Shown: positions 10,279 to 20,961, numbered from the stretch's first letter. The stretch: DNA of 64,000 nucleotides from Rhodospirillaceae bacterium (GCA_002721365.1 PBKC01000037.1:45972-109971); one strand, 5' to 3'. A program made the numbers and translations. The notes: generated from the letters alone by a model not told the origin.

Positions 10279-10770
10279 ATGAACATTATCCAGCAGCTCG
10301 AGCACGAGCAGATCTCGAAGGCGGTCGCGGCGCGTCCGGTGCCGCTGTTCACGCCGGGCGACACCGTGCGTGTCAATGTGCGCGTCGTCGAAGGCACGCG
10401 CGAGCGCGTTCAGGCGTTCGAGGGCGTGGTCATCGCCCGCTCGAACAAGGGCCTGAATTCGTCCTTCACCGTGCGCAAGCTGAGCTATGGCGAGGCGGTC
10501 GAGCGAATCTTTCCGCTCTACTCGCCGCTGATCGAGAGCATCGAGGTGGTGCGGCGCGGCGCGGTGCGCCGGGCCAAGCTCTACTACCTCCGCGGCCGCA
10601 CCGGTAAGGCGGCGCGTATCTTCGAGGTGGCGGGCACCCGCGCTCAGAAGGCCCGCGCAGCCGTTCAGGCCGAGCAGCAGCAGCAGGACGAGTTGGCCGC
10701 CGAAGGCCGCGAGGTCGCCGCCGCCGAAGCCGCGGCCGATACGGAAGACCAGGCCGAAAACCAGGAGTAA
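10279..10770 (+). CDS. rplS: 50S ribosomal protein L19 with extended acidic/Gln-rich C-terminus
   Basis: [65 protein letters not shown] at 10279. Confidence 0.97.
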   Translation: MNIIQQLEHEQISKAVAARPVPLFTPGDTVRVNVRVVEGTRERVQAFEGVVIARSNKGLNSSFTVRKLSYGEAVERIFPLYSPLIESIEVVRRGAVRRAKLYYLRGRTGKAARIFEVAGTRAQKARAAVQAEQQQQDELAAEGREVAAAEAAADTEDQAENQE

Positions 10771-10799
10771 GCCGGGGCGGCGAGGCCTTGCAAAGGCCG

Positions 10800-10860
10800 G
10801 CGCTCTCTCCCACCTCAGCCCAGCCCTCTCCGCCGAATGGCGGGGGAGGGGACGGAGAAC
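10800..10860. repeat. GC-rich hairpin repeat (CCCTCTCCGCC..GGCGGGGGAGGGG) between rplS and leuC
   Basis: Same CCCTCTCC/GGGAGAGG family as 2788-2920. Confidence 0.55.
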
Positions 10861-10950
10861 CGGCGGAGCGACGCTTCGCCGGCGAGGGCTAGGCAGGCGA
10901 GGCACCGGCTCTTTCGCCGATCTCCCTCCCGCAAACCACACGGAACGACG

Positions 10951-12357
10951 ATGGCTGAAGCACGGACGCTGTTCGACAAGATCTGGGACCTGCACGTGGT
11001 GGACCCCGGCGAAGACGGTGCCGCGCTCATTTACATCGACCGCCATCTCGTCCACGAGGTCACCAGCCCGCAGGCGTTCGAGGGCCTGCGCATCGCCGGG
11101 CGGCCGGTACGCCGCCCCGACGCGACGCTGGCTGTCGCCGACCACAACATTCCGACCACCGACCGCAGCGCCGGCATCGCCGACGCGACCGCGCGCCTCC
11201 AGGTCGAGACGCTGGAAGCGAACACGAAGGCGTTCGGCGTTCCCTACATCCCGGTCGACGACATCCGTCAGGGTATCGTCCACATCATCGGGCCGGAGCT
11301 GGGCTTCACCCTGCCGGGGACGACGATCGTCTGCGGTGACAGCCATACCTCGACCCATGGCGCGTTCGGCGCGCTCGCCTTCGGTATCGGCACCAGCGAG
11401 GTCGAGCACGTCCTGGCGACGCAGACGCTGATTCAGCAGCGCCCGAAGACGATGCGCATCACCGTCGACGGCAAGGCGCCGGCCGGCGTTACCGCCAAAG
11501 ACATCGTGCTCTCGATCATCGGCCATATCGGGACGGCGGGGGCCACCGGCCACGTCATCGAGTATGCCGGCGAGGCGATTCGCGACCTGTCGATGGAAGG
11601 CCGCATGACGGTCTGCAACATGTCGATCGAAGCGGGCGCGCGCGCCGGGCTGATCGCTCCCGACGAAACGACCTTCGAATACCTCAAGGGCCGGTCGATG
11701 GCCCCCAAGGGTGCGGTCTGGGAACAGGCGGTCACCTTCTGGCGGACGCTGCCGTCGGACCCCGGCGCACGCTACGATACCGAGATCACCATCTCCGCCG
11801 AGACGCTGGTGCCCCATGTGACTTGGGGAACCAGCCCGCAGGACGTGCTGCCGATCTCCGGCGCCGTGCCCGATCCCGCAGCCGAAGCCGACGAGGCGCG
11901 CCGGGAAGGGATGGCGCGGGCGCTCGACTATATGGGGCTCACCCCCGGCATGCCGCTCAGCGCGGTGAAGATCGACCGCGTGTTCATCGGCTCCTGCACC
12001 AATGGCCGGATCGAGGATCTGCGCGCCGCGGCGGCGGTCGCCAAGGGCCGCAAGGTCGCCGAGGGCGTGGGGGCGATGATCGTGCCCGGCTCCGGGCTGG
12101 TGAAGCACCAGGCCGAGGAGGAAGGACTCGACCGCATCTTCATCGAAGCCGGCTTCGAATGGCGTGAGCCCGGCTGCTCGATGTGCCTGGCGATGAACGA
12201 CGACCGCCTCGCCCCCGGCGAGCGCTGCGCTTCGACGTCGAACCGCAATTTCGAGGGACGGCAGGGATTCCGCGGCCGCACCCATCTCGTCAGCCCGGCG
12301 ATGGCGGCGGCTGCGGCGATCAGCGGCCATCTCGCCGATGTCCGCGAGTTCCAGTGA
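10951..12357 (+). CDS. leuC: 3-isopropylmalate dehydratase large subunit
   Basis: [56 protein letters not shown]. Confidence 0.98.
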   Translation: MAEARTLFDKIWDLHVVDPGEDGAALIYIDRHLVHEVTSPQAFEGLRIAGRPVRRPDATLAVADHNIPTTDRSAGIADATARLQVETLEANTKAFGVPYIPVDDIRQGIVHIIGPELGFTLPGTTIVCGDSHTSTHGAFGALAFGIGTSEVEHVLATQTLIQQRPKTMRITVDGKAPAGVTAKDIVLSIIGHIGTAGATGHVIEYAGEAIRDLSMEGRMTVCNMSIEAGARAGLIAPDETTFEYLKGRSMAPKGAVWEQAVTFWRTLPSDPGARYDTEITISAETLVPHVTWGTSPQDVLPISGAVPDPAAEADEARREGMARALDYMGLTPGMPLSAVKIDRVFIGSCTNGRIEDLRAAAAVAKGRKVAEGVGAMIVPGSGLVKHQAEEEGLDRIFIEAGFEWREPGCSMCLAMNDDRLAPGERCASTSNRNFEGRQGFRGRTHLVSPAMAAAAAISGHLADVREFQ

Positions 12358-12527
12358 CGCGAGAGCGATCCGCGGGTGTCGTCGAATGCCGCGCCGTCGG
12401 CTCGCGTTGACGGTTTGGGTGGAGAGATAGCCCCGCGATAGCGGCAGACCCCGAATGCGAAGGCCGGTCCTTGGCCGATGCTGCGTTCCGCGGCAAACTC
12501 GCACAGCTTGAGGAGGTGCGCAGGCGC

Positions 12528-13133
12528 ATGGAGAAGTTCGATACGCTGACGGGAGTCGCAGCGCCGATGCCGATGATCAATGTCGACACGGACAGGATCA
12601 TCCCCAAGCAGTTCCTGACGACGATCAAGCGCACCGGGCTCGGCCGCCACGCCTTCCACGAGATGCGATATGAGGACGACGGGTCGGAGAAGCCCGACTT
12701 CGTCCTGAACAAGGCCGCTTACCGCGATGCGAAGATTTTGATCGCCGGCGCCAATTTCGGCTGCGGCTCGAGCCGTGAGCATGCGCCCTGGGCGCTGCTC
12801 GATTTCGGCATCCGCTGCGTGATCGCGCCGAGCTTCGCCGACATCTTCTTCAACAACTGCTTCAAGAACGGCATCCTCCCGATCACCCTGCCGCAGGAAC
12901 AGATCGATTCCCTGATGGCGGAGGCCGATCGCGGCGCCAATGCGGTGTTCACGATCGACCTGGAGAAAGAGGAGATCTCGACGCCCGACGGCCGGACCGT
13001 CGCCTTCCAGATCGACCCGTTCCGCCGCCATTGCCTGCTCGAAGGGCTGGACGACATCGGGCTGACTCTTGAAAAAGGCCCGGCGATCGACAGCTTCGAA
13101 GCCAAGCGCGCCCAGCAGCATCCCTGGCTCTGA
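12528..13133 (+). CDS. leuD: 3-isopropylmalate dehydratase small subunit
   Basis: [47 protein letters not shown] at 12528 within longer ORF. Confidence 0.97.
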   Translation: MEKFDTLTGVAAPMPMINVDTDRIIPKQFLTTIKRTGLGRHAFHEMRYEDDGSEKPDFVLNKAAYRDAKILIAGANFGCGSSREHAPWALLDFGIRCVIAPSFADIFFNNCFKNGILPITLPQEQIDSLMAEADRGANAVFTIDLEKEEISTPDGRTVAFQIDPFRRHCLLEGLDDIGLTLEKGPAIDSFEAKRAQQHPWL

Positions 13134-13161
13134 TCGGTTACATCGACGACCATTCGATTCG

Positions 13162-13185
13162 GCAGCCGGCCTGATCGCCGGCTGC
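13162..13185. terminator. Hairpin GCAGCCGGC-ctgatc-GCCGGCTGC after leuD
   Basis: 9-bp perfect stem, weak T-tract. Confidence 0.5.
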
Positions 13186-13237
13186 TTCCGCATTTGGACC
13201 GAGAGGCCGTTTCTCCACATCACCAGAAGAGAGAAGA

Positions 13238-14356
13238 ATGCAGAAGAACAAGAAGCTTCTTTTGTTGCCGGGCGACGGAATCGGCAAGGAAGTGATGAAC
13301 GAGGTGCGGCGGGTCGTCGACTGGTTCGCCAAGCGCCGCGCGGTTGCTTTCGATATCGAGGAAGACCTTGTCGGCGGCGCGTCCTACGAGGCGCACGGTA
13401 CGCCGGTGACGGACGCGGTGGTGGAGAAGGCGCTGAACGCCGACGCGGTGCTGTTCGGTGCGGTGGGCGGACCGCAGTGGGAGACGCTGCCCTTCGCCGA
13501 CCGGCCTGAGCGCGGTCTTCTGCGCCTCCGGAAGGAGCTCGACCTGTTCGCCAATCTGCGCCCGGCGGTCGTGTTCGACGCGATGGTCGAGTCCTCCACC
13601 CTGAAGCCGGAGATCGTCCGCGGTCTCGACATCATGATCATCCGCGAGCTGACGGGCGGCATCTATTTCGGTGAGCCGCGCGGCATCGAGGAGCTGCCCG
13701 ACGGCACCCGCCGCGGCATCAACACCGAGGTCTACACGACGCCGGAGATCGAGCGCGTCGGCCGCGTCGCTTTCGTGCTGGCTGGCAAGCGCAAGGACGG
13801 TCATGTCCACTCGGTCGAGAAGGCCAATGTGATGGAAAGCGGCGTGCTGTGGCGCGAGGAGATTCAGGCGCTCCACGACAGCGATTTCCAGGACATCCGA
13901 CTGGAGCACATGTACGCCGACAATGCGGCGATGCAGCTGGTCCGCAATCCGCACCAGTTCGACGTCATCATCACCGGCAACCTGTTCGGCGACATCCTGT
14001 CGGACATTGCGGCGATGCTCACCGGCTCGCTCGGCATGCTGCCCTCGGCTTCGCTGGGCGCCAAGGATCCGGTCACCGGCATGCGCCGCGCGCTCTACGA
14101 GCCGGTGCATGGCAGCGCTCCCGACATCGCCGGCCAGGGCAAGGCCAACCCGATCGCCATGCTGCTCAGCTACGCGATGATGCTGCGCTATTCCTTCGAC
14201 CTGCCCGAGGACGCCGACCTGATCGAGAAGGCCGTGTCCGAGGTGCTGGCCGGCGGTCTCCGTACCCTCGATGTCATGCAGAAGGGCATGGCGCGCGTTT
14301 CGACCGGCGTCATGGGCGAAGCGATCATCCGCGAGCTCGACAAGCTCTCGGCCTGA
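13238..14356 (+). CDS. leuB: 3-isopropylmalate dehydrogenase
   Basis: [56 protein letters not shown]. Confidence 0.98.
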   Translation: MQKNKKLLLLPGDGIGKEVMNEVRRVVDWFAKRRAVAFDIEEDLVGGASYEAHGTPVTDAVVEKALNADAVLFGAVGGPQWETLPFADRPERGLLRLRKELDLFANLRPAVVFDAMVESSTLKPEIVRGLDIMIIRELTGGIYFGEPRGIEELPDGTRRGINTEVYTTPEIERVGRVAFVLAGKRKDGHVHSVEKANVMESGVLWREEIQALHDSDFQDIRLEHMYADNAAMQLVRNPHQFDVIITGNLFGDILSDIAAMLTGSLGMLPSASLGAKDPVTGMRRALYEPVHGSAPDIAGQGKANPIAMLLSYAMMLRYSFDLPEDADLIEKAVSEVLAGGLRTLDVMQKGMARVSTGVMGEAIIRELDKLSA

Positions 14357-14365
14357 CGCCTCCGG

Positions 14366-14460
14366 TTCCCCCCTCCCGACTCTCCCAAAGGGGGAGGGTC
14401 AGGACGGTGCGGCGACTCCGGCAAGAACCCTCTCCCTTTGGGGGAGGGTAGGGAGGGGGC
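14366..14460. repeat. GC-rich double-hairpin repeat (CTCTCCCAAAGGGGGAGGG ... CCCTCTCCCTTTGGGGGAGGG)
   Basis: Two related hairpins between leuB and the convergent Mpo1-like gene; same family as 2788-2920. Confidence 0.7.
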
Positions 14461-14478
14461 GGGCAGCGCCGCTATGCA

Positions 14479-14808
14479 TCACTCGACGCCGTAGCGGCGG
14501 AGTTCGGCCTGCAGACGGCCGGTCACGGCGAGGGCGAACATGCGGAAGTCGCTGTAGAGCGACCAGAGCGGAAAGCGGAACGTGGCCGGCCGGTTCTTCT
14601 CGACGAAGAAGTGTCCGGCCCAGGCGAAGGCGTAGCCGGAGACCAGGGCTGCGACCGACAACCACCAGGCGCCGGTGAGAGCGAGCAGGGCCAGCAACGC
14701 GAGTCCGAGCCCGGTGCCGAGGAAATGCAGGCGGCGGGTGGCCGGCTTGCGGTGTTCGTTCAGATAGTAGGGCCAGAACGTCCGGTAGGTCGTGGGCTCC
14801 TGCGGCAT
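14479..14808 (-). CDS. Mpo1-like/DUF962 membrane protein
   Basis: YLNEHRKPATRRLHFLGTGLGLALL...YAFAWAGHFFVEKNRPATFRFPLWSLYSDFRMF. Confidence 0.88.
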   Translation of the reverse strand: MPQEPTTYRTFWPYYLNEHRKPATRRLHFLGTGLGLALLALLALTGAWWLSVAALVSGYAFAWAGHFFVEKNRPATFRFPLWSLYSDFRMFALAVTGRLQAELRRYGVE

Positions 14809-14918
14809 CGCGGTCCCTCCTTCATTCGGAGGCGTCGGCCGAATGCGGGGCGCACATTGACTTCGCCGGCCAACGGCGCAACAAACCCCTCCAACCAACG
14901 ACGCAACGGAATTTCACC

Positions 14919-15932
14919 ATGGGTTACAAGGTAGCGGTCGTCGGCGCCACGGGAAATGTCGGGCGCGAGATTCTCAACATCCTCGACGAGCGGGACTTCC
15001 CCGCCGATGACGTCATCGCACTGGCGTCGCGGAACTCGGCGGGCAAGGAGATTTCGTTCGGTGATCGCGGCACCTTGAAGGTCCAGGACCTGGAGACCTT
15101 CGACTTCAACGGCGTCGACATCGGTCTGTTCTCCCCGGGCGCCAAGGTGTCGGCGGTGCATGCGCCGCGCGCCGCCGCCGATGGCTGCGTGGTGATCGAC
15201 AATACCTCGTATTTCCGCATGGATCCGGACATCCCGCTGGTCGTGCCGGAGGTGAATCCGGACGCCCTCGCCGACTATCGCGAGCGGAACATCATCGCCA
15301 ATCCCAACTGCTCGACGATCCAGATGGTGGTGGCCCTGAAGCCGCTTCACGACTTCGCGCGCATCAAGCGGGTGGTGGTGTCGACCTATCAGTCGGTATC
15401 GGGTGCCGGCAAGGCGGCGATGGACGAGCTGTTCAACCAGACGCGGAAGCTCTACGAGGCCGACGACATGAAGCCGGACGTCTTCCAGCGCCGCATCGCC
15501 TTCAACGTCATTCCGCAGATCGACGTCTTCCTGGACGACGGCAGTACCAAGGAAGAGGCGAAGATGGTGAAGGAGACGCAGAAGATCCTCGATCCGTCGA
15601 TCGCCGTCACCGCCACCTGCGTCCGCGTGCCGGTCTTCGTCGGCCATTCCGAGTCGGTCAATGTCGAGTTCGAGTTTCCGATTTCCGTCGAGGACGCACG
15701 CGAGGTGCTGAGCGAAGCGCCGGGCGTGCTGCTGATCGACAATCCGGACGAGGGCGCTTACGTGACGCCGGTCGAATGCGTCGGCGATTACGGCGTCTTC
15801 GTCTCGCGCATCCGTCAGGATCCGACGGTGGCCTACGGACTCAATCTCTGGGTCGTCTCCGACAACCTGCGCAAGGGTGCGGCGCTGAACACCGTCCAGA
15901 TCGCCGAGGAGCTGGTCGCGAGTTATCTCTGA
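14919..15932 (+). CDS. asd: Aspartate-semialdehyde dehydrogenase
   Basis: KVAVVGATGNVGREILNILDER, NPNCSTIQMVVALKPLH, YQSVSGAGKAAMDEL. Confidence 0.98.
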   Translation: MGYKVAVVGATGNVGREILNILDERDFPADDVIALASRNSAGKEISFGDRGTLKVQDLETFDFNGVDIGLFSPGAKVSAVHAPRAAADGCVVIDNTSYFRMDPDIPLVVPEVNPDALADYRERNIIANPNCSTIQMVVALKPLHDFARIKRVVVSTYQSVSGAGKAAMDELFNQTRKLYEADDMKPDVFQRRIAFNVIPQIDVFLDDGSTKEEAKMVKETQKILDPSIAVTATCVRVPVFVGHSESVNVEFEFPISVEDAREVLSEAPGVLLIDNPDEGAYVTPVECVGDYGVFVSRIRQDPTVAYGLNLWVVSDNLRKGAALNTVQIAEELVASYL

Positions 15933-15971
15933 CCGGGCGGCGAAGGACGTGGCGCAAGGGGCCGGTCGGCG

Positions 15972-16652
15972 TTGCTCCCGCTGACGCCGCTCGACTGGGT
16001 CGCCGTCGGTTGGTTCTTCGGCGGCTGGCTCGGCTATACCGGCTACGCGGACTATAGCCGCTGGCACGAGGGAACGGTGAGCGCCGCCATGCGGCGTCTC
16101 TACCGCCAGTGGATGAGCGAGATGCTGCGCCGTGAGCTCCGCATCGTCGACACCCAGATATTCGGCAATCTGCTCACCGGAATCGGCTTCTTCTCTTCGA
16201 CGACGATCCTGGTGATCGGCGGTCTGATCGCCGCGCTGGGCGCCGCCGATCAGGCGATGACGACGCTCTCCGAACTGCCTTTCGCAGTCGTGCAGTCGCA
16301 AAGCCTGTGGGAGATCAAGATCCTGACGCTGCTGACGATTTTCGTCTATGCGTTCTTCAAGTTCGCCTGGGCGTACAGGATCTACAACTACTGTTCCGTG
16401 ATGATCGGCGCCGCGCCGATCGGGCTGGAGGACGCGGCGGAGCGGGAATCCTACGCCGACCGGGCCAGCCTGCTGGCGAGCCTCGCTTCACGCCATTTCA
16501 ATCGCGGCCTGCGGGCCTATTTCTTCGCGCTCGCGGTGTTGGGCTGGTTCATCGGCCCGATCGTCTTCATCGCCGCGACGACACTGGTGCTGGTGGTGAT
16601 CCAGCGCCGCGAGTTCCGTTCGCAATCGCTGAAGGCGCTCCGCGGCGATTGA
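15972..16652 (+). CDS. DUF599 family membrane protein
   Basis: Four predicted TM segments; LDWVAVGWFFGGWLGYTGYADYS..., FKFAWAYRIYNYCSVMIGAAP. Confidence 0.8.
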   Translation: MLPLTPLDWVAVGWFFGGWLGYTGYADYSRWHEGTVSAAMRRLYRQWMSEMLRRELRIVDTQIFGNLLTGIGFFSSTTILVIGGLIAALGAADQAMTTLSELPFAVVQSQSLWEIKILTLLTIFVYAFFKFAWAYRIYNYCSVMIGAAPIGLEDAAERESYADRASLLASLASRHFNRGLRAYFFALAVLGWFIGPIVFIAATTLVLVVIQRREFRSQSLKALRGD

Positions 16653-16680
16653 GGGGCTCGCACACCGATATATGGACTTG

Positions 16681-16773
16681 TCGTTCCCGCGCAGGCGGGA
16701 ACCCAGCATGCGGCGCGACGGTCGTTTGGTCTCCGAGTCCGGCATCTGGATTCCCGCCTGCGCGGGAATGACG
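16681..16773. repeat. REP-like doublet (TCGTTCCCGCGCAGGCGGGAACCCAG ... CTGGATTCCCGCCTGCGCGGGAATGACG)
   Basis: Facing hairpins between DUF599 gene and convergent GST gene. Confidence 0.85.
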
Positions 16774-16784
16774 GTGGAAGCGTG

Positions 16785-17480
16785 CTATCGCTTGGCGAAC
16801 TGCTTATCGCCGAAAAGCACTGAGAACTTCTCCTTGTCCAGGGTGCCGACGCCGGCATTGTCGCGCATCACGTCGATGCCGCGGCGGACGGTGGGGCGCG
16901 CCTTCAGTTCCTCGTACCAGCGCTTGAGGTTGGGGAAGTCGTCGAGGTTCTGTCCCTGCCTGTCGTGATAGCGGAGCCACGGAAAGGTCGCCATATCGGC
17001 GATGGTGTAGGCATCGCCCGCCAGATAGGCGGTTTCGCCCAGGCGCCGGTCGACGACCCCGTAGAGCCGCGCCGCCTCGTTGGTATAGCGGTTGATCGCA
17101 TATTCGATCTTCTCGGGCGCGTATTGGCGGAAATGGGGCGCCTGCCCCAGCATCGGGCCGACTCCACCCATCTGGAACATCAGCCATTCGATCGTCGCAA
17201 TCCTGTCGCGGGGCGCCTCCGGCAGGAACTGTCCCGTCTTCTCGGCGAGATAGAGCAGGATCGCCCCTGACTCGAAAACGGCGATCGGCTGACCGTCGGG
17301 GCCGTCGGGATCGACGATCGCCGGCATCTTGTTGTTGGGGCTGATCTTCAGGAAGTCGGGCTCGAACTGCTGTCCCTTGCCGATGTCGACCGGGATCACC
17401 CGGTAGTCGAGTCCGGCTTCCTCCAGGAAGATCGTGACCTTGTGGCCGTTGGGGGTCGGCCAGTAGTGGAGATCGATCAT
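16785..17480 (-). CDS. Glutathione S-transferase family protein (YfcG-like)
   Basis: MIDLHYWPTPNGHKVTIFLEEAGLDYRVIPVDIGKGQQF...NNKMPAIVDPDGPDGQPIAVFESGAILLYLAEKTG. Confidence 0.9.
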   Translation of the reverse strand: MIDLHYWPTPNGHKVTIFLEEAGLDYRVIPVDIGKGQQFEPDFLKISPNNKMPAIVDPDGPDGQPIAVFESGAILLYLAEKTGQFLPEAPRDRIATIEWLMFQMGGVGPMLGQAPHFRQYAPEKIEYAINRYTNEAARLYGVVDRRLGETAYLAGDAYTIADMATFPWLRYHDRQGQNLDDFPNLKRWYEELKARPTVRRGIDVMRDNAGVGTLDKEKFSVLFGDKQFAKR

Positions 17481-17660
17481 TGATGCGCTCCCGCGTTGGG
17501 TTCGGTCGCAAAGTTAGGGGCGTGGCGTACCCCCGACCAGCGGGGCGGGGCGATATAGTCTTTGCGCACAAGGCAAAAGTGGGCGCATGATCCTTGGGCC
17601 TCGGCAACCGGAATACCGACCGTGGTGCCTATCACGACGATAAAACAGGGGAGAAACGCC

Positions 17661-17915
17661 ATGACGTACGGGATTCGTGCGACGGCTCTCGCTGTCGTGC
17701 TGTGCTTCGGCTTCGGAGGGGCGGCCATGGCCGCGGAGGACGAAGAGGTCACTTTCGATCCCGAGAACGCCTGCATCATCGCGATGCCCAAGGACTGCGA
17801 CAAGTGGTGCACCAACGCACCAGCAGCATCGAACTACGAATCGAAGGACGCCTGCCTCAAGGTCTGCAGATCGAATGCAGCCCTGTGCAAGCATAAGGGC
17901 ATGCCCGGGTATTGA
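17661..17915 (+). CDS. Small exported Cys-rich protein with twin CX3C motif
   Basis: RBS GGGGAGAA; signal peptide ending AMAAEDEE; mature cysteines CX7CX3CX14CX3CX6C; followed by hairpin. Confidence 0.8.
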   Translation: MTYGIRATALAVVLCFGFGGAAMAAEDEEVTFDPENACIIAMPKDCDKWCTNAPAASNYESKDACLKVCRSNAALCKHKGMPGY

Positions 17916-17922
17916 AGTTGTC

Positions 17923-17965
17923 GCGGTCCGGGAAGCATCGGGCGATATGTCCGCTTCCGGACCGC
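17923..17965. terminator. Hairpin GCGGTCCGGGAAGC ... GCTTCCGGACCGC followed by CTTTC
   Basis: 13-bp stem with a single bulged G downstream of the Cys-rich gene. Confidence 0.65.
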
Positions 17966-18008
17966 CTTTCGCGTCCGGGACTGCCCGCGAAGCCCGACTT
18001 CGGCCGCC

Positions 18009-18878
18009 TCAGCGGGTCGGGACGGGCGTATCCCCGGCGTAATCGTAGAAGCCGCGGTTGGCCTTCCGGCCCAGCCAGCCCGCTTCCACATATTTCACCA
18101 GCAGCGGACAGGGGCGGTACTTGCTGTCGGCCAGGCCCTCGTAAAGGACCTGCATGACCGCCAGGCACACGTCGAGGCCGATGAAGTCGGCGAGTTCCAG
18201 CGGCCCCATCGGATGATTGGCGCCGAGCTTCATCGCCGTGTCGATCGCCTCCACCGACCCCACGCCTTCGTACAGCGTGTAGATCGCCTCGTTGATCATC
18301 GGCAGCAGGATGCGGTTGACGATGAAGGCAGGGAAATCCTCGGCGCTGACGGGGGTCTTGCCCAGCCGTTCCGTCAGCTCCTTGATCGCCTGGAAGGTCT
18401 CTTCCTCGGTGGCGATGCCGCGGATCAGCTCGACGAGCTGCATCTTGGGCACCGGATTCATGAAGTGCATGCCGATGAACTTGCCGGCGCGATCGGTCGC
18501 GGCGGCGAGTCGGGTCACCGAAATCGACGAGGTGTTGGTGGCGATGAAGGCTTCCGGCTGCAGCATCGGCGACAGGGCGCGGAAGATCTCTTTCTTGACC
18601 TCTTCGTTCTCGGTCGCGGCTTCGATGACGAGGTCGACGTCCTTCAGCGCGGAGAGTTCGTTCGCGGTCGAGATGCGCTTCATAGCGTCCTCGACACTGC
18701 CGGTAAGGCGGCCGCGCGACGCCTGACGCTCCAAACCGGCGGTGATCGCCTCGATGGATCGCTGCAACTGATCGGCGGAGACGTCGACCACCGTGACGTC
18801 GATGCTGTTCGCCGCACAGACTTGGGCTATGCCCGAGCCCATCTGCCCGGCACCGATGACGCCGAGTTTCTCAATCAT
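18009..18878 (-). CDS. 3-hydroxybutyryl-CoA dehydrogenase
   Basis: KLGVIGAGQMGSGIAQVCA, IEAATENEEVKKEIF, GMHFMNPVPKMQLVE, GANHPMGPLELADFIGLD. Confidence 0.95.
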   Translation of the reverse strand: MIEKLGVIGAGQMGSGIAQVCAANSIDVTVVDVSADQLQRSIEAITAGLERQASRGRLTGSVEDAMKRISTANELSALKDVDLVIEAATENEEVKKEIFRALSPMLQPEAFIATNTSSISVTRLAAATDRAGKFIGMHFMNPVPKMQLVELIRGIATEEETFQAIKELTERLGKTPVSAEDFPAFIVNRILLPMINEAIYTLYEGVGSVEAIDTAMKLGANHPMGPLELADFIGLDVCLAVMQVLYEGLADSKYRPCPLLVKYVEAGWLGRKANRGFYDYAGDTPVPTR

Positions 18879-18890
18879 GACCTTGCGACC

Positions 18891-19826
18891 TCACTTGCCA
18901 ATGGCATCGGTCAGTTCGGGAACGATCTTGAACAGATCGCCGACAAGGCCGTAGTCGGCAATCTGGAAGATCGGTGCTTCCTCATCCTTGTTGATCGCCA
19001 CGATCACCTTGCTGTCCTTCATGCCCGCCAGATGCTGGATCGCGCCGGAGATGCCGACGGCGATGTACAGTTCCGGCGCGACGACCTTGCCGGTCTGGCC
19101 GACCTGATAGTCGTTGGGCACGAAGCCGGCGTCGACCGCCGCGCGCGACGCGCCGACCGCGGCCCCCAGCTTGTCGGCCAGGGCTTCCAGGATGCTGAAG
19201 TTCTCGCCGCTGCCCATGCCGCGCCCGCCGGACACGATAACCCGGGCGCTGGTGAGCTCGGGCCGTTCCGACCGGCTGAGTTCGCGGCCGACGAATTCGG
19301 CGCCCTCGGCGCTCGCCCCGGCACCGTCGACCGTTTCGACGGCGGCATTGCCGCCGCTGCCGGCAGCCGGGAACGCGGTGGTGCGGACGGTGATCAGCTT
19401 GACCGAATCGCTCGACTGAACGGTGGCCAGCGCGTTGCCTGCATAAATGGGCCGGACGAAGGTGTCCGGCGACTCGACGGCCATGACGTCCGAAATCTGC
19501 TGCACGTCCAGCAGGGCCGCCGCGCGCGGCAGGACGTTCTTGCCGAACGTCGTGGCCGGGACGACGACGTGGCTGTAGTCCGAGGCCAGCTTGACGATCA
19601 GCGGTGCGAACGTCTCGGCGAGCTGATTCTCGAGCGCATCATCTTCGGCGACCAGAACCTTGGCCACCCCGTCGACGGCCTTCGCCGCGTCGGCGACGCC
19701 GCTGCAGCCCTTGCCGGCCACGAGAACATGGACCTCGTCGCCCATGGCCTTGGCGGCGGTGACGGTGTTGAGGGTTGCGCTCTTGAGTTCGCCGGCTTCG
19801 TGCTCGGCGATAACGAGTACCGGCAT
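18891..19826 (-). CDS. etfA: Electron transfer flavoprotein alpha subunit
   Basis: [53 protein letters not shown]. Confidence 0.97.
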   Translation of the reverse strand: MPVLVIAEHEAGELKSATLNTVTAAKAMGDEVHVLVAGKGCSGVADAAKAVDGVAKVLVAEDDALENQLAETFAPLIVKLASDYSHVVVPATTFGKNVLPRAAALLDVQQISDVMAVESPDTFVRPIYAGNALATVQSSDSVKLITVRTTAFPAAGSGGNAAVETVDGAGASAEGAEFVGRELSRSERPELTSARVIVSGGRGMGSGENFSILEALADKLGAAVGASRAAVDAGFVPNDYQVGQTGKVVAPELYIAVGISGAIQHLAGMKDSKVIVAINKDEEAPIFQIADYGLVGDLFKIVPELTDAIGK

Positions 19827-20575
19827 CAGATCACTCCTGCTTCGTTGCGCAGCTTCTCGACGAGCTCGTCGACGCTGCCCACCTTGACGCCGCCTTCACG
19901 CTTCGGCGGCTCGGTCACCTTCAGGGTCTTGAGCCGCGGTGCGATGTCGACGCCATAGTCCTCCGGCGCCTTCTGGTCGATCGGCTTGCGCTTCGCCTTC
20001 ATGATGTTGGGCAGCGACGCATAGCGCGGCTCGTTCAGACGAAGGTCGGTGGTGATGATCGCCGGCATCGTCAGCTTCTCGGTTTCCAGGCCGCCGTCGA
20101 TCTCGCGCGTCACCTGCAGACTGCCGTCACCGACGTCCAGCTTCGATGCGAAGGTGCCCTGCGGCCAGCCGAGAAGGCCCGCCAGCATCTGTCCGGTCTG
20201 GTTGCTGTCGTCGTCGATGGCCTGCTTGCCGAGGATGACGAGGTCCGGCTTCTCCTCGTCGATGATCGCCTTCAACAGCTTGGCGACCGCCAGCGGCTGA
20301 AGCTCGGCGTCGGTCAGTACGTGGATGCCGCGGTCGGCCCCCATCGCGAAGGCGGTGCGCAGCGTCTCCTGGCACTGGGTGACGCCCATGGAGACGGCGA
20401 CGATCTCGTCGGCCTTGCCAGCCTCCTTGAGGCGAACCGCTTCTTCGACGGCGATCTCGTCGAACGGGTTCATCGACATCTTGACGTTGGCGGTCTCGAC
20501 TCCCGTCTTGTCGCTCTTGACGCGCACTTTGACGTTGTAGTCGATGACCCGCTTAACGGCGACGAGGACCTTCAT
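19826..20575 (-). CDS. etfB: Electron transfer flavoprotein beta subunit
   Basis: [66 protein letters not shown]. Confidence 0.97.
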   Translation of the reverse strand: MKVLVAVKRVIDYNVKVRVKSDKTGVETANVKMSMNPFDEIAVEEAVRLKEAGKADEIVAVSMGVTQCQETLRTAFAMGADRGIHVLTDAELQPLAVAKLLKAIIDEEKPDLVILGKQAIDDDSNQTGQMLAGLLGWPQGTFASKLDVGDGSLQVTREIDGGLETEKLTMPAIITTDLRLNEPRYASLPNIMKAKRKPIDQKAPEDYGVDIAPRLKTLKVTEPPKREGGVKVGSVDELVEKLRNEAGVI

Positions 20576-20754
20576 CGGCGCTTTGACTCCACCACTCTCG
20601 GAATTGTCCGGCGGGAACGGAGAGCGGCCGCGATGCAGTCGAGACGACCCGCGGCGCGGCTACAGCCCCGCCATGCTGCGAATGCACAATATGTGTGCGA
20701 CCCGGCAAAGTCAACTTGACCTCCGGGCGGCTGAAAGCACGGGAAAAGGGCGGT

Positions 20755-20961
20755 CTACTGCCGAACGAGGAAGTAGAAAATGGCCAGCAATAGGATTGCC
20801 AGGGCCTGAAAGCCGATACGCATCCGCATCAGCTTGTTGCTGTAGCGGGCATTGAAGCTGCCGCCGCGAAACATCGAAACGACGCCGACGACGAGCACTC
20901 CCGCGGTCGCCAGGACGGCCATCGCGATCAGGATCGGAAAAACTGTCTGAAGCGTATCCAT
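20755..20961 (-). CDS. Twin-transmembrane HIG1-domain-like small protein
   Basis: 68 aa, two TM helices, ...RYSNKLMRMRIGFQALAILLLAIFYFL. Confidence 0.75.
   Translation of the reverse strand: MDTLQTVFPILIAMAVLATAGVLVVGVVSMFRGGSFNARYSNKLMRMRIGFQALAILLLAIFYFLVRQ

Noticed and set aside
10231-12504. 757-aa antisense ORF opposite rplS/leuC
   Set aside because: Same artefact; plus-strand genes are unambiguous.
12358-12527. Long leuC-leuD gap as a possible frameshifted gene
   Set aside because: leuD is complete from ATG 12528 with normal N-terminus; the upstream in-frame extension is not leuD-like.
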